Assembly (NCBI RefSeq): GCF_016918545.1
Contig: NZ_JAFFQC010000004.1
Span: forward strand, 124,001-188,000
Source: Desulfobulbus alkaliphilus
GTDB lineage: Bacteria > Desulfobacterota > Desulfobulbia > Desulfobulbales > Desulfobulbaceae
Direction: 5' to 3'
Length of the DNA: 64,000 bases
The position numbers and the translations under genes are program-made. The notes below the pieces were generated by a model that worked only from the letters and a program-made list of their open reading frames with translations, was not told where the DNA came from and did not search any database. Numbering within the stretch: position 1 is the first letter of the stretch; the number at the start of each line of letters is the position of its first letter. This document shows positions 57,530-64,000 of this stretch, piece after piece.

Positions 57530-59755
57530 CTACTCGGGAAAAAACATCAGGGTGACATCCTTGGTATTGATGAAGACCTTGCCCTCCTGATTGATGCGGG
57601 CGTCGATTCTGTCAACGGTGGTGCCGTTGACCTCACTGCGGTCGCCAAGGGCAACCAGGGTGGTCAGCATCTGCAGCATTTCCGGATCCGCACCGAAGCT
57701 CTTGATTATTCTGGTGAGATCATCAGCATTGCTGATGAGCAGGTTCAATTCACTGGTGGAGAAAAAACTGGCATCCGTGTCCAACTCGCTCAGGAAATCG
57801 ACCTCGATCCTGGAGGCCGGAAAAGCGATGAAGGAATCGATCACCGCCAGAGCCAGATTGCTTGTCATCAGGGAACCCATGGCCTGCGCCATCAAATGAC
57901 CCTCAATCGCTCCCATGTCACCGTCCATGAGGGTGTCGGATTCCGGTATCAAGGCCAGGAGAGAGGGAATATTCTTCAATTCCAGATTGAACCGTGCCGC
58001 TTCAGGCATGGCCCCATCCCCCTGATCAAGCCCGGTGAGGCCGGAAAAAGCGACCTGGGTGCGGACTGTCCCACCCTCGCCGGTGCCGACGTCGAAACCA
58101 CCGCCGATGGCGGCAAGATCCACTGTAACCGGTTCGGGCATGGCATTGAGGACATTGACGCCTTTCACATTGACTTCAAGGGAGCTGCCTTGGATCAGTT
58201 CCAGTATAGTCCCGGCAAACTCCATGACATGACCAGCCATGTGCATTTCAATCTCTTCGCTCGCTTCCTGTTCGGCAAGCTCCAGTGCATTGAACAAGTT
58301 GGCAAACAGATCCGGCGGGAACTGCTTCATCGCCCCTTGGCCGGCAAAGGTCAGCTGGTCCACGGCGACCGTAATGGCCTCGGAATATTCCGCATCACCC
58401 AGTTCGGCGACCTCGACTCCACTGATCAGTCCCTGGGAATCATAGACCAGCAGACCGTTTTCCTGTTCCTGTCGCATGTCCCCGGATGCCTCCATGGTGT
58501 CGAAAGCGAACAGCATATCTTCAACCCGGACCTTGACGCCCTCCACGGTGAGTGCATTGGCGTAGGTATTGACGATCTCAAGAAACTCGTCGATGGCACT
58601 GAAATATTCTTTCCATTCGGCAAGCTCTGAAGCCTCCCCCATGCCAGCCATGGCGGTGAACTTCTTGCGCAGCTCGATGTAGCGGAAAAAATCCGTCCCA
58701 CTCAAGCTGTAGAGCAGCCCCATGTGGTTGATATCGCAGTCGACCGAATCCTCCAGAACAAAGGACAAACCGTTCATATGTCCCTGGTACCGCTCTTCCC
58801 AGGCCCCATCTTCATCCCTGGTCAAGGCCATTCCCAGCACCAGCTCCTCAATATCCAAACGCCCCTGCTGCTCTGAGTCCTCGATGGTCAGATTTCCCAG
58901 GTTGAAGCCAGCCCAGTCAAAAGCGAGCAGCCCGCGGTCCCATTCCCCGGAAACATTCTGGCTGCCCACGGTCAAGGTGGCCACTATGTCTGCCTGATCA
59001 AAAATGGCCACGCTTTCCGGCAGGGTCATCCGCACCATCAGCAGATCCGCGCTTTGCGGTTCGAGATGGAAGACAAGAGGGCCAAAATCCAGGCCGCTGT
59101 CGTCAACGATATACAGGATAAAGGGGTCAAGACGAATCTCGTAGCGGCCGTCAACGAAGTTGAGGGTGTAGTCGTGGTCTGTCTCCAGCATAAAACCCAG
59201 GCCTTGGGTAACATCGCTTACCTGGCTCAGGCTCCAGTCCATAAAGGCGTAGATAAGCTCCTCCTCGGGATTCATCGCCACACGTTCGCGGACCACCGCC
59301 TCCGGCACGCCCTCGGTGCTTTCCTGCTCCTGAAGGGCAATGGTGGTATCGGGCTCGATTCCAGACACCGCTGCTGCCTCAGGCTCAGGCTGAGGATCCG
59401 GTTGCGGACCGGCAACAGCGGGTCTGTCCACCGCCACCTCTTCGGCCTTCTCGACCTGTTTTTCCAGTTGCTCAATGAGTGATTCCAGCCGCTCGTTGGG
59501 GAGCAGGGCGATACTTTCACGATAGTGCTGAACCGCCCCCTGCAGATCCCCCTGCAATTGCAGCCGAGTCCCTTCCAACTGCAGCTTTCTGGCCGCGGCC
59601 GCCGCCTCTTCGATAGATTCCGCGGCCTGCAACGTCCCGAGCATCGGCAGCCCGGTTATGGCCAGGCCGACGAAGAGAGCAACAAGCACAGGGATGGCCA
59701 GTACACCCCGAAGCCAGCTGGACCATACCCTTTGTTGTCTTCCTTGTTTTTTCAT
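57530..59755 (-). CDS. Hypothetical membrane-anchored protein of the vWA/ABC operon
   Basis: 741 aa. A basic N-terminus and one long hydrophobic segment (about 15-42) act as a signal anchor. Residues 48-105 look like a short TPR/coiled region (LQLEGTRLQLQGDLQGAVQH), followed by a Pro/Glu-rich linker (about 110-135) and a large acidic beta-rich periplasmic part. The lower half has repeated strand patterns somewhat like YdgA/DUF945 proteins. Last gene of the operon with a vWA protein, ABC ATPase and permease. Role unknown; envelope location is inferred. Confidence 0.75.
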   Translation of the reverse strand: MKKQGRQQRVWSSWLRGVLAIPVLVALFVGLAITGLPMLGTLQAAESIEEAAAAARKLQLEGTRLQLQGDLQGAVQHYRESIALLPNERLESLIEQLEKQVEKAEEVAVDRPAVAGPQPDPQPEPEAAAVSGIEPDTTIALQEQESTEGVPEAVVRERVAMNPEEELIYAFMDWSLSQVSDVTQGLGFMLETDHDYTLNFVDGRYEIRLDPFILYIVDDSGLDFGPLVFHLEPQSADLLMVRMTLPESVAIFDQADIVATLTVGSQNVSGEWDRGLLAFDWAGFNLGNLTIEDSEQQGRLDIEELVLGMALTRDEDGAWEERYQGHMNGLSFVLEDSVDCDINHMGLLYSLSGTDFFRYIELRKKFTAMAGMGEASELAEWKEYFSAIDEFLEIVNTYANALTVEGVKVRVEDMLFAFDTMEASGDMRQEQENGLLVYDSQGLISGVEVAELGDAEYSEAITVAVDQLTFAGQGAMKQFPPDLFANLFNALELAEQEASEEIEMHMAGHVMEFAGTILELIQGSSLEVNVKGVNVLNAMPEPVTVDLAAIGGGFDVGTGEGGTVRTQVAFSGLTGLDQGDGAMPEAARFNLELKNIPSLLALIPESDTLMDGDMGAIEGHLMAQAMGSLMTSNLALAVIDSFIAFPASRIEVDFLSELDTDASFFSTSELNLLISNADDLTRIIKSFGADPEMLQMLTTLVALGDRSEVNGTTVDRIDARINQEGKVFINTKDVTLMFFPE

Positions 59756-59791
59756 GCAAATCCCTCCCTGTTTGTTTATTTTTTATAGGTA

Positions 59792-61591
59792 TTATTCATC
59801 ACGCAACGCCTCGGCTGGATCAAGGCGGGTAACCCGCAGAGCGGCAAAGGTGGCGGCAAGGGTGCTTAACGCAAAAACACCGACAACAAGAACAGCGAAA
59901 TGGAACCCGGAAAGCGTGCACAAAGACTCTGTTGCCCGCAGATGCTCCCTGAACAGGTGATTGATGACACCGGCGACCAGGAGAAACACTCCCCCCGCAA
60001 GCAGCAGCCCCCCTCCTGAAAGCAGCAGTCCCTGGTAGACCGGAAACTGGATGATCTCTCGCTTGAGCAGACCCAGGAGGCGCAACATATTGAGTTCTTT
60101 CTTTTTTCTCTCCACCGAAGCATACAGACTGGCGGTGAGCGCCGAGATGCCGCCGACAACACCGACAGCGGCAATAAGCCAGAAAATCAGACTCATGTAC
60201 GTATCGAGGCGGCGAACTTCGCCGATTCGTTCCCTGGCTGTGTGCACGGTTATGCCCTCTGCTTCCAGCTGTTCCTGGACCGCGGCCACCTCATCGATGG
60301 TGGTTGCATAAAGACGAAATCCTGCGTATCCCTGCCGGGAAAGCAACAGGCTGGCGCTCTGGGTATCATACCTGAGATCCCGATAGCGGAGCAGATTCAA
60401 GGTACCGGCCAGGGAAGCCGATCCATGGACAAGCCCCTCGCCCTGCCCGTTTATGATCAGGGTGACCGGCAGCGTGAGGGTGCGGTCACCGACTGCCAGC
60501 AGCAGGCTGGCCTCTCCCGGCTCAAGGCCTGCGCTTTCCGGCACCAGGATGACCTGCCCCTCCAGACTGGCGATGGCCGGCGGCACCGGGGCAACCAGGG
60601 TGGCTGCATCCGTCAATGCGGCCAGATGAGCGGAGAAGGTTTTGGTTGCCGTGGTCAGGGTCACGGGCAGCGGCTCGATCCAGGGGATCACGACCGCTCC
60701 CTTGCCCCGCAGTCGGTTGCGGACCGCCTGCAGACTCTCATCGGTCACGGCCCGGCTGAGCACGGTGACCTGATAGACTGACCATTCCGGATGCGGCGTA
60801 TACCCCAACAGCTGCCCGGCCAACGGTCCCTCGATCTTGTCCACCCGACCAAATCCGGTATTGTTGATCAACATGACTTCTTCAAGTCGGGTGAGCGGCT
60901 CGGGCGTATACACCAGGGTTCCGTCAAAAACCGGATAGGCCACCGGCAACTCTCCGCTCCAGCCATAAGTGGGAACAGCTCTACCATCCTTGAAATCTTC
61001 GACAGCTTCAACAACATCCAGGGAAACGAAAGCGGTCTTGAGGCTGCTGGCCCGTTCTTCGAGAATACCGGCGACCCGCAGGGTCAGCATGCCGCTTTCT
61101 GATCGTCCCTGGATGATACGCCGGGTTTCAAAGGTAATGATCTCGCCCACGCTTGCTTCCAGGCCGCGGGCAGCCACTTCTGTGAGCACACATTCACCAT
61201 CCTCTGGAACGGCAACACCGTTTTCCAGCAGCAGCGGGTCGCCATCGGCCGTGGCCATGAGGGAAAGCTGTTCACGAACACCGGCACTGGTGTTGATGGC
61301 TGTCAAGGTGGTGGATATCTGGCGGGTCATGGGCACGATGAAGGACACGCCGGGAATGCTTTCCTCCAGGTTTTCAAACCACTCCCGAGGATAGGAGCGG
61401 GTCACTATCGGCCGGATCTCCCTGTTCTTGGGATCCTCGATCAATCGGCTGCGCAGGGTCTCAATGGTGCCGAATTTGAGCCCGAAGAGGATGAGAAGAG
61501 GGGCAATGATCGACGAGATGGCCAGGACCAGGCAGATACTCAAGAGCCAGTCGTGGCGAAGATCCTTAAAAGCGAGACGCAGAATCAGCAT
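59792..61591 (-). CDS. ABC transporter permease (FtsX/MacB-type)
   Basis: 599 aa. An N-terminal transmembrane segment (LSICLVLAISSIIAPLLILF) is followed by a large periplasmic domain (about 45-460) and three C-terminal membrane helices (YMSLIFWLIAAVGVVGGISA, FPVYQGLLLSGGGLLLAGGV, FHFAVLVVGVFALSTLAATF) ending in RVTRLDPAEALRDE, the FtsX-domain hallmark. Such permeases transmit ATPase strokes to the periplasm instead of moving small solutes. Partner ATPase gene lies 150 bp upstream. Confidence 0.88.
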   Translation of the reverse strand: MLILRLAFKDLRHDWLLSICLVLAISSIIAPLLILFGLKFGTIETLRSRLIEDPKNREIRPIVTRSYPREWFENLEESIPGVSFIVPMTRQISTTLTAINTSAGVREQLSLMATADGDPLLLENGVAVPEDGECVLTEVAARGLEASVGEIITFETRRIIQGRSESGMLTLRVAGILEERASSLKTAFVSLDVVEAVEDFKDGRAVPTYGWSGELPVAYPVFDGTLVYTPEPLTRLEEVMLINNTGFGRVDKIEGPLAGQLLGYTPHPEWSVYQVTVLSRAVTDESLQAVRNRLRGKGAVVIPWIEPLPVTLTTATKTFSAHLAALTDAATLVAPVPPAIASLEGQVILVPESAGLEPGEASLLLAVGDRTLTLPVTLIINGQGEGLVHGSASLAGTLNLLRYRDLRYDTQSASLLLSRQGYAGFRLYATTIDEVAAVQEQLEAEGITVHTARERIGEVRRLDTYMSLIFWLIAAVGVVGGISALTASLYASVERKKKELNMLRLLGLLKREIIQFPVYQGLLLSGGGLLLAGGVFLLVAGVINHLFREHLRATESLCTLSGFHFAVLVVGVFALSTLAATFAALRVTRLDPAEALRDE

Positions 61592-61741
61592 ACCCTTCTT
61601 TTTCCCGGTTTTGCTCGGTCGCTACCCCTTCCAGACTGGGCACAGCGGAACCAGGTCGCAGCCCCATACGCAACCCGTTTCTGGTTTTGGAAATGGCTGG
61701 CAGCCATGTGCTTTCGGTGCATGAGCAACATCCCCCGTTGA

Positions 61742-62500
61742 TCACGCCGAAGTGGCCGCCAGGGCATCGGCCTTACTGAACCGGGTCGTAGCCACGGTCA
61801 GGTGGCGCGATTCCCGGACAACATCAAACCGCACTTCCCAGTCCGCAATCTCCCTCACCAGGCTCTGGTCATGGGTGACCATGACCACGGCCGCACCCAT
61901 GCCGTGGGCCAGATGCTTGAGTTCATCGCGGATATCCAGGGCAGTGGGGTAATCAACGGCCGCGGTGGGCTCGTCGGCAAGAATAATGGCGGGCCGATGG
62001 ATCAGGGCCCGGGCAACGGCCACCCGCTGGCGCTGGCCGCCGGACAGGTATTGCGGTTTCTTGCTCAATTGATCAGACAGGCCCAGGGTTCCAGCCAGGG
62101 TATGGACCTCCTGGGAACGCACCCGACGGCCGCTGAGTTCGGCGGTGATGAGTATGTTCTCAAACACGTTGAGAAAAGGCAGCAGGCCGCCGTTCTGGAG
62201 AACATAGCCGATATTGTTTCTCCGGATCCTGGCCGCCTCGTTTTCGGAAAGGCGCGGAATGTCATGCTCCTCCGTACCCTGGATGCCGGCCAGGCTGATG
62301 GTGAAACAGGTCCAGCTGTTCGGGTCGAGAACCAGGGCGAGCAGATCGAGCAGGGTCGATTTCCCGCAGCCCGAGGGCCCCACCACCGAGACAAAGGCCC
62401 CCTTGAACACGGTGAGTTCCGGTACCCGGAGGGTGAAGGAAACACCCCCCTTGGTCCGGATTTTTTCCACATCGCGCAGCCTGTAGACAGGTTGGTTCAT
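61742..62500 (-). CDS. ABC transporter ATP-binding protein (LolD/MacB-type)
   Basis: 252 aa from the ATG at 62500, 4 bp after the vWA gene; a TTG at 62521 was rejected. Walker [12 protein letters not shown]-loop [17 protein letters not shown], signature [16 protein letters not shown], Walker [14 protein letters not shown] and H-loop MVTHDQ are all intact. Cytoplasmic motor of the FtsX-type permease downstream. Confidence 0.93.
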   Translation of the reverse strand: MNQPVYRLRDVEKIRTKGGVSFTLRVPELTVFKGAFVSVVGPSGCGKSTLLDLLALVLDPNSWTCFTISLAGIQGTEEHDIPRLSENEAARIRRNNIGYVLQNGGLLPFLNVFENILITAELSGRRVRSQEVHTLAGTLGLSDQLSKKPQYLSGGQRQRVAVARALIHRPAIILADEPTAAVDYPTALDIRDELKHLAHGMGAAVVMVTHDQSLVREIADWEVRFDVVRESRHLTVATTRFSKADALAATSA

Positions 62501-62504
62501 TGTC

Positions 62505-64000
62505 TCAAGGGAGCAGCTCAAGGGTTATGGGATAGACAAACTCACTGGGATCGTCACTCTTATTGAGCTGAATCCAGCCTTCCGGGCCGTCATGAATAGT
62601 CTCATAAGCCATGATGCGGGCATCGAGATCAGCAAGAAACATATCCTGCTCATCGATGGACCAGCTGTTCCACAACTCGTCGTTCATGTCCATGATCCGG
62701 CTGGTGTAGGGCAGCCCGTCAAGAAACTCGGGAATCAGCCCGGTCTCGGCCAGAGAACCGGCCTGCCTGATCATGTCCGGATCCCGGGCAGTGGCCGCGG
62801 ACGCCGCCTGCAGCGAGGAGAAGAAATCCTCACCGCTGATCTGTCCCGTGCGACCGGCCACCAGGATGGTGCGCAGGGTTTCCCGCAGGGAATCAAGCTG
62901 CTGTTTGGTGATCAGCAGCCGCACCTCGAGGGACTGAATATCCGTGGCCAGCAGGTCCTTGTCGGTCACCCAGGCCACCACGTCGCGGGGCGCCTGGGCC
63001 CTGGTCTGGGCTCCGACCCACTGTACAAAGGCTGCTTTCATGGCCGCATCGGCAAGGGCCTGGGCCGAGGGCTCGGTGGCGTCCGCTACAGGGGCGGGCG
63101 GGGTTTCGAGCAGATCGAGATTGATAGGCCTGGTCGGTGCCTGGGGCTGGAGGGCCTGGGTGGTGTCCGTAGCTGTCTCGGGGGATGCGGCCACAAGCGC
63201 CCTGTTCTTCTCCTCGGCAATTGTCTCGAGGAACCCCAGGACCGAATCGGTCAGGCTTTTGGTGATCCCTTCAAATCCGGCCAGGTCTTCCGAGGAGGTG
63301 GTGTAATAATTGGGGCCTCCTTCCACCCCCCTGTTGGTGCTCAAAGCCCGGAACTGTTCCTCGGTCAACGCGTGATAGCGAGCCGCTTCGGGATCCTTGA
63401 TGTGGATGGCATGGATGGTGACGTTGCGGTCATTGGCAATGGCCCGCAGGGTTGACTGACTGTGACCGGATGCATTCCAGCGATGGCCGACCGGATGGGA
63501 CGGGGCATCGCCTACCAGGATGATAAAGCGTATGGCATCCGGTGTCCAGGCGGTCTTATCAAGAGCGGAGGCAACCCCGGAGAAGACATCCTCCGGATAC
63601 CCCTGGGAGCCGACAGTGGCCACATCAACGGTTTTCAAGGTATCGGCAAAAGGTCCGATCTCCTCGAGTTCGGGCGTGAAATTTTTCACCAGATACTCGA
63701 TGCCTGGGATATCGAGCGAGTCCCGATAGGCCCAGTATCCAAAACGAACCGCCCGGGCAAGGTCGGTGTTGGCGGAAATGCGCGCGGAAGCCTCTTCGAC
63801 TACTTTGAGCGTCTGGGTGACATAGGGCATCATGGAATTGGTGGTATCCATGACCCAGACGATATCCACGGCCAGCCTTTCCAGAGTGGCGGCATCGATC
63901 TCGCCGCTAGTGCGGACTGCACTGCTGAGGTAATCAGGGTTTGTTCTGATATCGGAACTTTCCCGGGCATCGCCTCCCTCCCCGGTCACCGCCGCCAATT
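62505..64000 (-). CDS. von Willebrand factor A domain protein (5' end outside window)
   Basis: At least 497 residues; the frame is still open at the right edge, so the true start lies beyond. The vWA domain shows a MIDAS-like DTTNSM in VDIVWVMDTTNSMMPYV, GYWAYRDS, and FIILVGDAPSHPVGH. The rest is helical with a Pro/Ala linker and TITLELLP-like end. First visible gene of the operon with the ABC ATPase (4-bp gap), permease and the 741-aa protein. Such vWA proteins can sense or bind extracellular ligands; here the task is unknown. Confidence 0.8.
   Translation of the reverse strand, partial: LAAVTGEGGDARESSDIRTNPDYLSSAVRTSGEIDAATLERLAVDIVWVMDTTNSMMPYVTQTLKVVEEASARISANTDLARAVRFGYWAYRDSLDIPGIEYLVKNFTPELEEIGPFADTLKTVDVATVGSQGYPEDVFSGVASALDKTAWTPDAIRFIILVGDAPSHPVGHRWNASGHSQSTLRAIANDRNVTIHAIHIKDPEAARYHALTEEQFRALSTNRGVEGGPNYYTTSSEDLAGFEGITKSLTDSVLGFLETIAEEKNRALVAASPETATDTTQALQPQAPTRPINLDLLETPPAPVADATEPSAQALADAAMKAAFVQWVGAQTRAQAPRDVVAWVTDKDLLATDIQSLEVRLLITKQQLDSLRETLRTILVAGRTGQISGEDFFSSLQAASAATARDPDMIRQAGSLAETGLIPEFLDGLPYTSRIMDMNDELWNSWSIDEQDMFLADLDARIMAYETIHDGPEGWIQLNKSDDPSEFVYPITLELLP

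Overview
The window reads as a GC-rich chromosome (roughly 60% GC by eye) of a Deltaproteobacteria/Desulfobacterota-type bacterium. The pointers are the core gene order (rnc, valS, dgt, prfB, lnt, corC), PEP-CTERM surface proteins behind a sigma-54-like promoter, REP-type intergenic repeats and SAM-II riboswitches. The lineage assignment is inference and could be wrong at family level.

Layout. 1-14156 is host core: a radical SAM protein (cut by the window edge), rnc, tRNA-Cys, two AT-rich PEP-CTERM genes among REP-like repeats, then a leftward series thpR, nadC, valS, dgt, prfB (with its +1 frameshift), lnt and corC. At 14157-14232 lies tRNA-Lys(CTT), whose 3' end is the attachment site of two tandem integrative elements. 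Island 1 (14186-26902) carries a P4-type integrase, an AlpA/Xis-like protein, a replication module (CHC2/Toprim primase, RecA-fold helicase, iteron cluster), a recombination module (SSB, RecE-like nuclease, RecT, RuvC-like resolvase), a Nu1-like protein and several unknown genes. It has no capsid or tail genes, so it looks like a phage satellite or plasmid-like element. Island 2 (26884-53920) carries an AlpA-like regulator, a fused primase-helicase related to the helicase of island 1, a complete type 1 BREX operon (brxA, brxB, brxC, pglX, a DUF1016 nuclease, pglZ, brxL), decayed mobile-element genes, a metK under two tandem SAM-II riboswitches, and its own tyrosine integrase. From 53997 the host resumes: an SRPBCC/PPOX/PEP-synthase-like operon going right, and a leftward vWA/ABC transporter operon running off the right edge.

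How it works together. Both islands share one recombination design: 11-bp tandem arm sites, about four beside the integrase and two at the far end, flanking a tRNA-derived core. In island 2 the BREX methyltransferase PglX needs S-adenosylmethionine and the same island carries a SAM synthase gene with SAM-sensing leaders; a functional link is only a hypothesis.

The most novel signal is in island 1: two copies of a ~150-nt 5' leader (16358-16540 and 17586-17761). Each has its own promoter, an internal terminator-like hairpin, a stem next to the Shine-Dalgarno, and a long-range helix whose sequence differs completely between copies while full complementarity is kept. It looks like an undescribed cis (or short trans-acting) RNA regulator. 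Other notable items are a 218-bp MITE-like element in two inverted copies, one providing the stop codon of a host gene, and a chimeric tRNA-Lys.
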